Part shown: positions 1 to 11,065 of the stretch, in pieces
Layout of the letters: every line of letters starts with the position of its first letter
How positions within the stretch are numbered: position 1 is the stretch's first letter
NCBI GenBank assembly: GCA_942159475.1
Contig: OW804094.1
Span: forward strand, 52,696,966-52,760,965
DNA: 64,000 nt
DNA from: Sthenelais limicola
Lineage: Eukaryota; Annelida; Polychaeta; Phyllodocida; Sigalionidae
Direction of reading: 5' to 3'
Translations under genes and position numbers: made by a program
Notes under the pieces: generated by a model
Seen by the model: the letters and a program-made list of their open reading frames with translations, nothing else
Told to the model about the DNA's origin: nothing
Database searches by the model: none

Positions 1-495
1 TGAATCATTTTGTAGGTCTAATCAGCTGGGGTGAGATTTTTTAAGCATGGCAGAACATATCTTCGGTTTTTTGTTGATTTGAGTGTTAATATATTTTCAT
101 CTAAAATTGAGCAAATACACATGGATGGATAGAAGGGCAAGCCATAATCCCAATAAAATTTAGGATTTTCCGCAAATTATCTTGGACAGGGGGGGGGGGG
201 GGGGGGGGGGGGAGGAGGGAGGAAATATTTATAAGTTCCACCACACAGTTTTAGGGCAGGGAGGCAACGTTTATGGATTGGTATAGCATCAACAGACTGG
301 TGCTGCCTGAAGTTAAGGAGCAGAAACAAAAAACAACTATAACACAGAAAATGAGTCTGATTTTGTTGAATTTTTCATATTTTAGTGGGCACAGAGTGAA
401 GGTCTTTAATCCTTCCTGTTATAGCTATGACTAAAACAACTAGTCCAATTCATTATAAAGTCTTTAATTGAGACACTTCATTTGAAATTGATCCA
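1..495. other. BCCIP 3' flank with G homopolymer
   Basis: There is no coding signal. A run of more than 20 G lies at about 189-212, followed by GGAGGAGGG. The minus strand here should carry the BCCIP 3' UTR, but I found no clear AATAAA. Confidence 0.5.
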
Positions 496-666
496 TTATT
501 GGCTCAACGCCCCACCAAGTCGGTTCATAATAGGAGACATTTTATCTGCGGGAATAATCATGACTGTGCGTAGAGGTTCCATTTGGTCCTCATCATCATC
601 CCAAGTCCCACTAACGGCTGTGTCCCTCTCATCAGCAACTGAGTAATTGAAACTCACTGAGCAATC
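496..666 (-). CDS. BCCIP: BCCIP coding exon 7 (last)
   Basis: The exon has 56 codons plus TAA: CSVSFNYSVADERD... then PLRTVMIIPADKMSPIMNRL. It matches the conserved C-terminus PLRTVMLIPGDKM. The acceptor is TATCTTTCAG. Confidence 0.94.
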   Translation of the reverse strand, partial: DCSVSFNYSVADERDTAVSGTWDDDEDQMEPLRTVMIIPADKMSPIMNRLGGALSQ

Positions 667-3600
667 CTGAAAGATAAAATGGAACTAGTGTATGCCAGCC
701 GAATATTTTAAGAAATGTCCAAGATGATTAGTCTGATGTGATAATTGGTTTACCTCCCAATTTATTATACCTCTTGGCGGGATGGTTTGGTAATCCATAG
801 GCTACAGCATTGGATAACAGTATCACCCGCTGGGTGATATTTGCATATAATTATATTTACCTCAGGCGAAATTTTATGGAAAAAAATAGGCCCATGTTTG
901 CGTCATTATTTTCTGTATTCAAATAATTATTTTCACGGAAAAAAGAGTGACTTGTTATACATTGTATGTAATGATATAATAATAATTATAATGATCAGCA
1001 ACTGAAATGGTGGACAGAGCTTACTGTCCGACTCCTCACTATTTTTTCACCAAAAACACCAGGAGAGGTATAATAAATACAAAATAGGCATCTGGCTGTG
1101 TGAGAAGTGGTTATCTACGCAATTTCGTCGGGTGCTATGCACCCTTACGAAATCGCTACACCCGCGGGAGATAACCACCTGTCACACGGCCAGAAGTCAA
1201 TTTTGTCTATATATTATGCTGATCAAGTGATAACCTCCAGTCCTTAATATCACATAATATAATCAGACAATAGGGCAAGTGGGTCATGAGATAGGGGTGT
1301 AGCTGAGGCATTTGGGACCTTTCATAACCCCGCACTATGAGAGATGAAGAACATGTACCTAATTCATCATTCAGGGTCAAAATCTTAAACGTTTTTTGAT
1401 TATTATAACTAAAACATTTCTAATGAATTTCTAGGCATTTACATATTATCATTCTGATCTTTACATTTGGGAGAAAAACTGCTGTCATGTCCGACGCCAA
1501 ATTATGAGATAGGGGTCACTGACGCTGTAGTCCCCAAGTGGGGTGCTGTCAGTGGGGGTTTCCCAACCTAGTTAGAATGAGGCCACGAGAGCTACACGGA
1601 TACAAACTTACTTGATGAAAAAATTCTTCCTCTGAATTCGTGAATAACAGCTCCTTGTCCTGTTTACCACCCAATGGTTTAGGTGCGAGGTACGTTTTAC
1701 TAATCATCAGAAAACAATCAAATTCGTATGGCATCTTTTTGTGCTTAGCCTTGTCGATCTCCTTCCTGAAAAGAAACACCAATATTCTAATACTAAAACA
1801 CCAGTCAGTATCTCTATATTGTTGCCATCAAATTTCGACTAGGTTGTATATTCGATCTCTGAATGCAACCAAAAAATGTAACTCACCATAGACTATTAAA
1901 TGATGGTAGAGCTATTTGTGGTGGGATGTTGATGAAACGTTCATTGATAATTAGGCCAGTCATTTTGGAACTATTGAACAGATCTGATAACTTGCTTCGT
2001 GTTTCAGGGTGTTTACAACGATCCAAAAGCATACTTCTTATCTGTTTGATACACTCCATTTCCTAAAAAATGTTAGAAGGGATAAGCATTAGACATAAAT
2101 ATCTACTAATATAATGATCAATCCCATAGATATTCCCAATCACAATGATATTCCCATACAAAACTGTCCTATTAAAACTCACAATCTGCTAAGCAGTGCT
2201 ACATTTAATCTGATTAGAAACAGTTTACTTACTCTTTAAGTCTTACAAAAATGAACATACATGTAAACCATACGCATATTTAAAACTTTCAATCAGCAGA
2301 TCGAGATCCTCACGAGTGGTCACATTGTGAGTAAAAATATTCTTTCAAATACTTCTGACAGTTGAATTCATTGGATTTTCATTATGATATATAAGAATAA
2401 ATGTAAGGAAAGGAATGCTATACACAAATGGACGATGTGCCACTGCCAACCAGGGCATATTGATTGTCTGTGGGGTGGGGGATCTGAAGGAAAATATATT
2501 AAATCTTTGCTTACCTTTTTCTCTGAGATATTCAAGGCCGTGATTACACCAAATACTTCATTCCCTGCATCATCACTATCGTCTTCGTCATCTTCTTCAT
2601 CATCAGGGGGACATTGCTATGATAAACATGAATCACAAATTGTTACAGAATTTGATCTATATCTTTTAAATTTGATCAATCCTGGGAAACGACAAGTTGT
2701 TGAGGAATGTGCTGAGGACTATTTTTGCGGGAACAGCCTAAAACTGGTTTTGGTCTGTGATAGAAACAGTGGTCCCTGCATAGATAGTGAGTTAAATAAT
2801 CTATATGTATCGCTTCTTGTATCTAACACCTACAGAACAGTAAATTGACATTATGTACGAAAGCTCTTAGTTACTGCATACTAGATAAGTAGAAAACAGG
2901 GTTACGAAGGACGTAATGTCTATTCCATTTACTAGAAGTCTTTATTAATAGTACAGCGGAGGTACTCCTCGGTAGTGAGAAGGGTACTTCCTTGCCCACA
3001 CCACTTAATAGGCAAGATCCGAAACGTTCTCTTTAGGTCGAGATAGCAACAGCTGGCACTGATTTCATACAGGCACCGGGGCCTATCTGAGGGTGGGTGG
3101 GGCACTGACCACAGCTGTAGGTACACACCCGCCCTCACACAGTGCAGACGCATGCATCATGCACTAAACCTGCACCTACACACACCGCATCCAATGACAT
3201 GTTGAACATTTGTTCTGTTATTTGTTTTCCATAATTATTAAAGGAATTAAAGTAAGATGAAGATAGGGCATGGTGTTGTCTCATATATCCTAAAGTTTGG
3301 TGGCAATATTAAATTTTTTCTGTCTCTAAAATTACATTTAATGAAGGGCGCCCTCTGTGTCTATTGGAACCTGCACCCTCATAATGTAAACACAGGTGGC
3401 TTGGCCCCCTGTTCCGGTCAAAATTACCCATCCCCCTCACTCTGGCCCCAGTCTACCAGTCAGCATATCCCATTCCGAATCTTGTCTATTGTCTGACATG
3501 ACAATATATATATACTGCTGCCTAACATTGATGGGCATAACTAGAAAAGTATTCATGTTAAAAGCCAAGCTTCCATATAGATATAGCTAAAAGGTTGTAT

Positions 3601-6567
3601 TTCTATGTAAGAATTGAATGATATAACTACGGTAATAAGTATTTCGATATAACTAATAAGGTATAACTAATTTCGATATAACTAATAAGGTATTTCGATG
3701 TAAGAACCAAAAATATTAGGAATCTTATGTGTGTTGGAAATAAAGGAGGCTGTTGGGACTACACTGAAATTAAAATATACGTATTGCTTTATTGGATAGA
3801 GAATACCTAAATCCATAAAAATGAAATTGTGGTTACCTTAATCACACTCCCCACATAATTCTGGGCAAGAATTAGATCTGTCATTTCAGATAAGTTGATG
3901 TTCGCTTTCAAAAACAACTGGAAAAAATAAAAAAACAGATGATGAATATCAGAATTACAATATTTCCAAATCGAGGAGTTAGGAAATTATCTTCTTTACA
4001 ATCTCTCACATCAGAGAGACTAGTCTAAAATCCTCCACTGCGACACTCAAAACTCCATAATATTACTATGAAAGGGAACAGGGGAGACACAAAGGCCAGA
4101 ATGGGAACAGTTAGAGCATGGGAAGGGGGGTTATTGATACATTGTATTCTGTTCTCATTTAAATGGTTTATAACACTGGGGCGAGAGACAGATTTATTTA
4201 GAAGTTTCAAACTTCATTATTGGATGTTTTATACATGATTAACTACCTGATTTTAATTGAATATATTATTTCTACCGTAGCATGCGGATTTATATATCCA
4301 AACATACTGAATAAAAATCAGTTCTTTAAACATCACAACATATACTTCTCTTCATTCTTCATTAGTGGGTTCATCACCCACGTACAAATTGTTATATTTA
4401 ATATAAATTTATTTATTCCTGATCCCTAAGACGTCTAGTCTATCAAATGGTGGACAACCCTAAGTCTCAATCTGGATAAAGGATGAGTCTTGACAGATTT
4501 TAACACCTGCTGTCACAGTGTGAATTTAGCAGGGAGAAGATCTGTCTCGATAACAGGTTATGGTAGGTGTTCTTTTACGCTATTTCTCAATTTTCTTAAC
4601 ATTCTCATTATTCATTTCTATGCAAAATACTAGCCCGAGCACATGGAGAGAAATGGTTTATGCCATGATAGCTGTGCGTATCCACAAAAACATAGCCAGA
4701 TTAGACCATGGCATTAACATGCCTGGATTGCACTAGCGGAATCCGCTTTTCGAATGCAACCATTTTACTCCTGCTATTTTGATTGGTTATGTAAATTTAG
4801 CTGCGCCAATCCATGACACTCATTTCATGACGCAACATTGTAGGCGCTTGTTTTTGCTGAGTCCGAGGGGTGCGAGACATGCAATGAAGGTAAATAATGG
4901 ACAAATAACTCTTAAATATATATCATGGCATAAAAATAGAACTAAACTTGAGCTGCATATACGGCAACGCATTCACAAAACGCTTGTGTCTTTTGGTGAG
5001 TGTCTTTCATGCGTGCCTTCGGCACTTGTGAAAGACACTCACCAAAAGACACTTGCGTTTTGTGAATATGTTGCCGTATATGCAGCTCGCGTTTAGTTAT
5101 ATCTTAGTATTCTACCTGGTGAAGCAGCTTCCTGATCCCATGAAAATCACTGTCCTCTGGGTTCCTCGCCTCGAAGTCTATCTGGACCTCCTGTCGAATT
5201 ATAGTGATTAGAATTAAATAACAAGAATAAACTCAAAGAATATTTTTGCTCACTAGTAAATGAGCATGTGTTATGTAGACCTAAAGAGCTATTGTATATG
5301 AATATGAAGAGAACAAGGAAGAACGACCCTCACACGATGGTAGTATTTGTATGAGTGTTTAATAGTATTGAGACTTGGGCGCTCCTGGTAGAATCCATAC
5401 ATATAAATGAGCGTGGGTAACCCTACACCTCAATGGGAGGTGTGGGGAGGCTATATGCCTATATAACACATGTGGCCATTTTCCTTTAGCTATTAGGCCT
5501 ACATATCAGTGGAGCAGATGGACACAAATTTGTCCTAATGGGATTTTAGTGCCATTTGCGTTTTGAAGCATCTTATTTAATTAATGAACAAAGAATATAG
5601 TTGAATATAGTTTATCCCCAGGTATCATCATTATGTCATCCAAATTGGTAGGGGACGGCACGTGCAAACCACGCTCTGGACTCATGAGGAGGAGGGGGAG
5701 ATAGAGGATGATAGGCGGTGGAGGGCCAGAGGTAACAATGGGGTGGGGGTGAGGGGACAGCGGTGACCATGTGAAGACAGCTGTGAAGCTAAAGATGTGG
5801 ATGGGGCAAGAGGTGACAAGCTGTGAAGCATAGCTAAGCATTTGAACAGGCTCTGGTATCTTTTCGTTGACAGAGCTGTAGTCGATAAAGTGTTTTGGCT
5901 GCCACAGCTAGAATTAATTATCGTATGTTGGACAAAAAAAGTATAATATTTCAAAATTGGCATCTCTGCGTCCAACGAGTTGGTTGAACTTGAGTGAGTG
6001 AGTGAGATTGGTTGCTTTACGCCCTTATCAACACATTTAATATGTTATATCAAGGGCGGGAGAGCTGAGAGGGAAGCAGTTTATGATCATACCCAGGAAA
6101 TAGAGATAGAGAAGATGGGAGAGAGAGAAAAGAGACAGAAAGGCACTGCCACTGGTCATACCTAGGCTAGGACCGGTCGCATATTCTAAGAGATTGAAAC
6201 TGACGAGTTCTATTTTTTACCTAGAAGTCAGACACTCATCATGCGACCAGAATATCAAAATATCTACCGCAACAGTTCCCTGGCCGGTGTCTACACCAAT
6301 CAGGGAACGGTTTTGCAGAATAAGCGGGGACCGTTTTGACTGGATACCCCACCAGGCCTATCAGGGAACTGTTGCGGTAATCTGATATTGTCATATTGAT
6401 TCACAAAATGGAAGGCGTGTGTGTCTTACCTGACCCTCCATGTCTTCTTCCTCATCTCCATCCTTTCCTTCCTCTATGTAATCATTTTCGTCCATTTCAT
6501 CGTCACTTTCACTCCCATTGCGAATTTCTTCTTCCACAACACGTTTCTTCTTCATGGGGGCAGCCAT
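496..6567 (-). CDS. BCCIP: BCCIP homologue, complete gene of 7 coding exons (298 aa)
   Basis: Homologue of BRCA2- and CDKN1A-interacting protein, a nuclear factor known in other animals for roles in recombination repair, cell-cycle control and ribosome biogenesis. Coding join on the minus strand: 6567-6430, 5190-5116, 3917-3837, 2616-2515, 2062-1887, 1765-1612, 666-496. All introns are GT-AG and the sum is 897 nt. The N-terminus (residues 1-46) is acidic after a basic KKKR. Residues 47-98 match the family (IDFEARNPEDSDFHGIRKLL; GSVIK). Residues 99-132 are an acidic run followed by EVFGVITALNISEKK. Family hallmarks RFINIPPQIALP, FLMISKTY and PLRTVMIIPADKM follow in order. The length is close to the 310-320 aa of vertebrate BCCIP. 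Introns 1 and 2 carry hairpin MITEs. I see no frameshift or missing exon. Confidence 0.95.
1091..1193. repeat. Hairpin MITE in BCCIP intron 6
   Basis: The two halves are inverted copies. TCTGGCTGTGTGAGAAGTGG on the left answers CCACCTGTCACACGGCCAGA on the right, with GGGTGC/GCACCC at the centre. No coding capacity. Confidence 0.8.
1612..1765 (-). CDS. BCCIP: BCCIP coding exon 6
   Basis: This 154-nt exon codes for KEIDKAKHKKMPYEFDCFLM followed by ISKTY...LLFTNSEEEFFHQ. The acceptor is TTTTCAG and the donor GTAAGT. Confidence 0.94.
1887..2062 (-). CDS. BCCIP: BCCIP coding exon 5
   Basis: This 176-nt exon codes for ECIKQIRSML...LIINERFINIPPQIALPSF, the best conserved block of the family. It ends in phase 2 at donor GTGAGT. 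Confidence 0.94.
2515..2616 (-). CDS. BCCIP: BCCIP coding exon 4 (acidic)
   Basis: The exon has 34 codons: an Asp/Glu-rich run followed by EVFGVITALNISEKK, the equivalent of EVFGFISLLNLTERK in vertebrates. The donor is AAG|GTAAGC. Confidence 0.93.
3636..3706. repeat. Short tandem repeat, unit about TTCGATATAACTAATAAGGTA
   Basis: The motif GATATAACTAATAAGG is repeated with variation in BCCIP intron 3-4. Confidence 0.6.
3837..3917 (-). CDS. BCCIP: BCCIP coding exon 3
   Basis: The exon has 27 codons (LFLKANINLSEMTDLILAQN..GSVIK), with acceptor TTTTTTCCAG and donor GTAACC. It matches the family segment LLIQQNHIGSVIK. Confidence 0.92.
4941..5097. repeat. Hairpin MITE in BCCIP intron 2
   Basis: Long inverted repeat with arms of about 75 bp. 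ACTAAAC..GAGCTGCATATACGGCAAC on the left answers GTTGCCGTATATGCAGCTC..GTTTAGT on the right. The loop carries GTGCCTTCGGCAC. The same loop word recurs at 6624-6641. Confidence 0.88.
5116..5190 (-). CDS. BCCIP: BCCIP coding exon 2
   Basis: The exon has 25 codons (EVQIDFEARN...HGIRKLLHQ), with acceptor TCGACAG and donor GTAGAA, phase 0 at both ends. The donor lies only 18 nt from the end of a 157-bp hairpin repeat in intron 2. Confidence 0.92.
6251..6397. repeat. Hairpin MITE in BCCIP intron 1
   Basis: Inverted repeat: TACCGCAACAGTTCCCTG on the left and CAGGGAACTGTTGCGGTA on the right, with AATATCA/TGATATT outside. It ends about 30 nt short of exon 1. Confidence 0.85.
6430..6567 (-). CDS. BCCIP: BCCIP coding exon 1
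   Basis: The start ATG lies at 6567-6565 and is followed by MAAPMKKKRVVEEE and an acidic stretch. The exon ends in CAG before GTAAGA, phase 0, 46 codons. The start is chosen because it is the first ATG and sits just downstream of a promoter-like CCGGAAGT. Confidence 0.9.
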
Positions 6568-6578
6568 GTTGTTATGTT

Positions 6579-6586
6579 ACTTCCGG
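6579..6586 (-). promoter_or_regulatory. ETS-type site upstream of BCCIP
   Basis: CCGGAAGT on the minus strand, 12 nt upstream of the start ATG, within a short CpG-containing stretch. Such sites are common in TATA-less housekeeping promoters. Assignment is by motif only. Confidence 0.35.
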
Positions 6587-6616
6587 TACGGTCTCGCGCA
6601 ACTGCTAAGATTATGA

Positions 6617-6652
6617 TTTTTCTACAAGTGCCTTCGGCACTTGGATTGTAGA
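6617..6652. repeat. Small hairpin next to the BCCIP promoter
   Basis: TTCTACAAGTGCC/GGCACTTGGATTGTAGAA inverted pair around TTCG. The core equals the loop of the intron 2 hairpin. Confidence 0.65.
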
Positions 6653-6820
6653 AGCAATTCTTTTTCTCCTTTTTATAGGAAATCGACTATGTGCTATACG
6701 TTTTTTTTTTAAAATATAGAAGATATTATTTTGATCGCCACTTTTAGGCAAAAGAAATGGCTAAAATCAAAGGGTACCTACGTTGGGGTAGTAATTAAAG
6801 TCTGTAAAAAAGATTATAAT

Positions 6821-7107
6821 GACATTAAGAGAGAGAACACAACAAGTAAATTTATATGAATGAATTTTAATTAACTTTGGAGCAGTGGTAATTTTTCACA
6901 CAAGCACTCTTCTTCATAGAGAGAGAGAGTCTATATTGTAGAAGTATATAAGATGGCTTGAGCTGGAAAGTTTATGTTGTAAGCAGCACACACAGTTCTT
7001 GAATTATCATGGTAGATATATATATAAGAACACATCGTGGTCCTTATAGAGAAGGTAGATGCAGTTAAGAGAGATATTCTGCATTTAAGGAGATAATACT
7101 AAATGCC
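6821..7107 (-). repeat. DIRS terminal repeat B2
   Basis: Nearly identical to 7313-7595. It differs by a longer TATATATA run and a few substitutions. It starts GACATTAAGAGAGAG and ends AATACTAAATGCC. Confidence 0.9.
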
Positions 7108-7158
7108 CTAAAGGCTTAGATAAAGGTAATTAATATGTGAGAAGGGAGGTGGGTGGGG

Positions 7159-7312
7159 AGAAAAAGACTCCGCCACGCTTGAAAATGTCACCAAGAGTGC
7201 CCGGATGCTGTGACGTCACAAGAGGCACACGGAGAGAATGGATTGGCGAGTCCTGATGGGTAGTTGGTCCCTCCCTCAATGACCCGGAATTGCAACCTTT
7301 TGCAATTCACGA
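7159..7312 (-). repeat. DIRS repeat A2
   Basis: Copy of 12419-12567, starting GAAAAAGACTCCGCCACGCT and ending TTTTGCAATTCACGAGA. It differs by a few bases, including the extra GACCCGG. Confidence 0.9.
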
Positions 7313-7595
7313 GACATTAAGAGAGAGAACACAACAAGTAAATTTATATGAATGAATTTTAATTAACTTTGGAGCAGTGGTAATTTTTCACACAAGCAGT
7401 CTTCTTCATAGAGAGAGAGAGTCTATATTGTAGAAGTATATAAGATGGCTTGAGCTGGAAAGCTTATGTTGTAAGCAGCACACACAGTTCTTGAATTATC
7501 ATGGTAGATATATAAGAACACATCGTGGTCCTTATAGAGAAGGTAGATGCAGTTAAGAGAGATATTCTGCATTTAAGGAGATAATACTAAATGCC
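7313..7595 (-). repeat. DIRS internal repeat B1
   Basis: Partner of 6821-7107, directly abutting A2. Joined A and B halves are expected for split direct repeats. Confidence 0.9.
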
Positions 7596-7599
7596 AAAG

Positions 7600-8560
7600 C
7601 AGAGCTAATGGTTAAGATTCTTAAGGGCAGAATGCACAGATGAACATTGTAGCTGGGCAGCGTTGAGATAGACCTCGACGGCATCGGAAGCCCAGGTGCC
7701 ATGGGCCTTGATGTCCGCCATCGAGGCATTCCCGGAGTAATAAGCATACACCGCGCCTCAAGCTGTGGAGTGAGAACGAAGAAGGGTCACTGCCTACAGC
7801 CCTGAGGGCAGCAGCCCACTGAGTGGCGATATATGCTGAGGTCATGGCGGCCCCAGAGCTAAATTGGAGTAGAGGGTCGAGAGGGCGCCCTGGAGAGAAG
7901 TGGAAGAGGCGCTTGAGAGCTGCTCGAGGGCAGAGGCGACTCCGAGGAAGAGCCAGGATGTAAGTAGACACGGGAAGGCGCCCCTTTTGGAGCGTCTTGG
8001 TCCATTTAATGGATATTACGACCCCTGAGTTGGTAATCCTGATGTCTGAGTAGGTCATGTTCCTAGTATTGTCGAATTGCGCCGAGGTTCTAGGGGCGAT
8101 GTTGCTTTGGCGGAGAAAAGCCAAGAACATTAGAAGAAATGCAACGGTGAGTTGAGTAGCATATGGATGAGAGACTATTACATAGAGGATCCGCTCCAGG
8201 AGTTCAGCAGAGACGGAAGTTTTTGTTTGGGAACATGGTGAAGAGAGAGGTCCAATCCTCTGAGGGCATTTTTGACCAGGTGAGATTCGAAGATGGACAC
8301 ATCTATGCCAGATAGGCGAAGGAAGGTTTTAACTGATGAGAGCGAATTTCTGATAGAGTTGGGGACTGAGGAATGCTTAGCAAGGTATTCTAAATACCAG
8401 CATAGGTGGCCTGCCTGCAAGTGAGTGCAGTCAAAGAGAAAGCTCCCTGCAGAAGGCAATGAAGAGTGTAGCCGCCGAGTTCCTGTTCCGGATGGTGCCA
8501 GGCCGGAAGGCCATGCGCTGGCGAGATCTGGCTAATGCTTCGAGGTTTCGCTGGAGGTTA
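7600..8560 (-). pseudogene. DIRS tyrosine recombinase, frameshifted
   Basis: The N-terminal core-binding part (SVKTFLRLSGIDV, 8459-8178) and the catalytic part (FSLHSLRRG, an H-x-x-R box near 7770; nucleophile Tyr in VEVYLNA near 7670) are recognisable but lie in different frames. Breaks fall near 8455, between 8178 and 8130, and just after the H-x-x-R box. It would have cut and joined the circular cDNA intermediate. As written it cannot give one protein. Confidence 0.75.
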
Positions 8561-8573
8561 CCTATTGGAAGGA

Positions 8574-9971
8574 TTATATAGAGTAATGACTTTCAGATAT
8601 TTGTAATTGCTTCAGAGTTTTATCTTTTATGATGGCTGCAGCTTTGAGCTTGGCCGTATCGGAGATGAATGCCCGGGAAAGGGCGTCTGGAAGGTCCATA
8701 AAAACGCCTGGAACATGTACAAATTGAAATTCAACGGAACTAGCAGCCGATAAAAACCAGAAGGCTCTGGCGCATGCGGCTAAAGAGGGGTCCGTAGCCC
8801 TGCCTCCACTGAGGGCCTGGACAGCAGCTAAGTTGTCGCAGCATATTCTAACTGTATGGCCTGCATCTGATTGGGAGGTGAACAGACGAGCCCCTGCTAA
8901 ACAGTTATATGCTTCGAGATGATTGATGGACTCACTGGAATGTTCTTTAGAGAACTTGTGAGCGTACCACGATTTTCCATCGGTACCTCCCGAGCCATAA
9001 AGGCAAGCATCAACCCATATTGTCCATGATACGGTGTAAGATGGCATAATGGCCTTTCCGTTAAAGCGAGGAAGAAATCTAAGAAACCACCCGAAGTCTG
9101 CCTTCATCGAAGATGTCACTCTTATGTCACCGCCTGCAGCCGCACGCAAGGCTGACAGAAGGCGATTCATGAAAAGACGGGCAGGGGGGACTGCCTTTGA
9201 AAGGTGGTTGATTTTTCCTAATGCCTGTTGTAACTGCCTGGTTGAGATTGTATAAGTGGAAGATATTTTTGCCAAACACAACTTGGTGTAATGTAGTTTC
9301 GCTAATGGAATTGTAAGAGAGTTGGCTTTCACATCAAAGTCGATACCTAACCAGGTAACACAAGGAGATTGTGGCTGAAGCTTCTCTATGGCGAGTTGAA
9401 GACCTAGCTCTTCTATAAGAGAACACACACGAGCAAGTTGGGCCTCCACCACATCACAATTGGGGCCAACTAGAAGTAAATCATCGAGATACATTAAAGA
9501 CTCGATTCCAAGAGTCTTGAGGGCTCGTACGATGTAGGATGCTATAGCTTGCATGATGTATGAAGACATACGGGCGCCGAAAGGCAATGCACAATCGAAG
9601 TAAAGCCGACCATCATGTCGGATGCCCAAGAGGGGCCAGTCTAACGGGCACACTTTGAATTGTCTATAAGCTCTCTTAAGGTCAACAACTGCCATTGCAC
9701 AATCAGAAGAAAACGTGTTGATAATGCGAACAGCATCAGCAATGGTCGGAAGGTTATGGTGTACAGGTAGGTCGTCATAGAAATTTTTTGGAATGGACTT
9801 ATTGACTCCCCCATCCGGGAACGAGAGGTCAACTATAATACGACGTTTGGTAGGGTCTTGTTTGGGCCTGGTCATAAGGGGGCTGAAATGCATCCAAGGG
9901 ACAAAAGGAGGAGAGAGATAAGGACCGCTTAGGGCTTGAAAAGCTACCTCAGTCTCAATATAATCAACCAC
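8574..9971 (-). CDS. DIRS reverse transcriptase/RNase H
   Basis: An open frame of 465 codons. RT motifs: KRRIIVDLSFPDG, VDLKRAYRQF, LPFGARMSSYIMQAIA and the catalytic YLDD (near 9480-9490). RNase H follows with WVDACLYGSGG and NHLEAYNCL, then DALSR. The sequence is of the DIRS type. The true N-terminus continues into the gag-side frame (9944-11065), but the 227-bp tandem duplication separates the two. No integrase follows. A tyrosine recombinase remnant lies downstream, as expected for DIRS. Confidence 0.85.
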   Translation of the reverse strand: MVDYIETEVAFQALSGPYLSPPFVPWMHFSPLMTRPKQDPTKRRIIVDLSFPDGGVNKSIPKNFYDDLPVHHNLPTIADAVRIINTFSSDCAMAVVDLKRAYRQFKVCPLDWPLLGIRHDGRLYFDCALPFGARMSSYIMQAIASYIVRALKTLGIESLMYLDDLLLVGPNCDVVEAQLARVCSLIEELGLQLAIEKLQPQSPCVTWLGIDFDVKANSLTIPLAKLHYTKLCLAKISSTYTISTRQLQQALGKINHLSKAVPPARLFMNRLLSALRAAAGGDIRVTSSMKADFGWFLRFLPRFNGKAIMPSYTVSWTIWVDACLYGSGGTDGKSWYAHKFSKEHSSESINHLEAYNCLAGARLFTSQSDAGHTVRICCDNLAAVQALSGGRATDPSLAACARAFWFLSAASSVEFQFVHVPGVFMDLPDALSRAFISDTAKLKAAAIIKDKTLKQLQISESHYSI

Positions 9972-10198
9972 GTCGGAAGGTTATGGTGTACAGGTAGGTC
10001 GTCATAGAAATTTTTTGGAATGGACTTATTGACTCCCCCATCCGGGAACGAGAGGTCAACTATAATACGACGTTTGGTAGGGTCTTGTTTGGGCCTGGTC
10101 ATAAGGGGGCTGAAATGCATCCAAGGGACAAAAGGAGGAGAGAGATAAGGACCGCTTAGGGCTTGAAAAGCTACCTCAGTCTCAATATAATCAACCAC
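9745..10198. repeat. 227-bp perfect tandem duplication inside DIRS RT
   Basis: Segment 9745-9971 is repeated as 9972-10198 with no difference seen. 227 is not a multiple of three, so it shifts the frame and makes both neighbouring ORFs code for the same peptide (DYIETEVAFQALSGPYLSPP). Confidence 0.92.
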
Positions 10199-11065
10199 GT
10201 GAGAGGGGAATGCAAGGGCAGAGTGGTGATTTTCGGGGGGGGAGGTGGAGAGAAGTGGACCGCCTCTGTATTGGAGTGGAAAACCAAATTCCAGACCTGC
10301 AAAGATCATTTTGTCAACAGGGCACACTGTAGAGTATTTTTTCCAGGCACTAAGCAGAGAGAGCTGACTGTATGAGTTTGATGAACATACAGACTTGATT
10401 TCGCAATCCTGAGAAGGACAGGAAAAAACTTCAACACCCAGCCGCGGAGACTGAGACTTCGTAACACAAGGCATAGGGTTATGTTCCGACAATGGAGAAG
10501 CATGAGAATTAATGAAGGTATTCTCGCCAGAAAGGTTTGATGAAATGTTAACAGTAACAGGCCCTGGGTTATCAGGACGAGCACACCGTGGAGCAAGCTC
10601 CAAGACACAAGGCATGTCGTCGAGAGTAGAAACAGTGGGCGATAAACGGGAAGATGTAATTGGAACAGCATAACATGATGAAGGGGAACCATCACACTTT
10701 GAAGAAGCATGAATGTCCTTAGAAGGACATAACATGGCGGGACTAATTACTTGCAAAGGCTGACAATCAGCAAGAGGGGCAAGCACAGTAACATTGGTAA
10801 CGGGAGACACATCCTTTAGCGAGACATGGGCGCCGCCATATTTGTTTACATCCGGTTCAGCAATATGTAGGTCAGCGATACGATTTTGGACAAAAATACT
10901 ATGGGGATATTGGGTATCAGCAGAAGACGATGAGCATATACTATGGCACAATGGAGTAGAAATGATGGTTTTACTCACAGATTTTGTCTGACGACCCAAA
11001 TCCCCGAAGGGCACTATTTTTTTGTCACTGTAGAAGATGAAGCTGACTTTGAGCCTTTGCGCCAA
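9944..11065 (-). pseudogene. DIRS pol N-terminal region, truncated by the duplication
   Basis: A Ser/Pro/Cys-rich open frame of 373 codons with no clear domain in its first 290. It then enters the RT N-terminus (RPKQDPTKRRIIVDLSFPDG) and ends at the duplication. It would be the linker between gag and RT. Confidence 0.65.

Noticed and set aside
2384..2848. 154-codon plus-strand frame rich in Ser
   Set aside because: The Ser run is the complement of the acidic codons of BCCIP exon 4, and splice sites and homology favour the minus strand.
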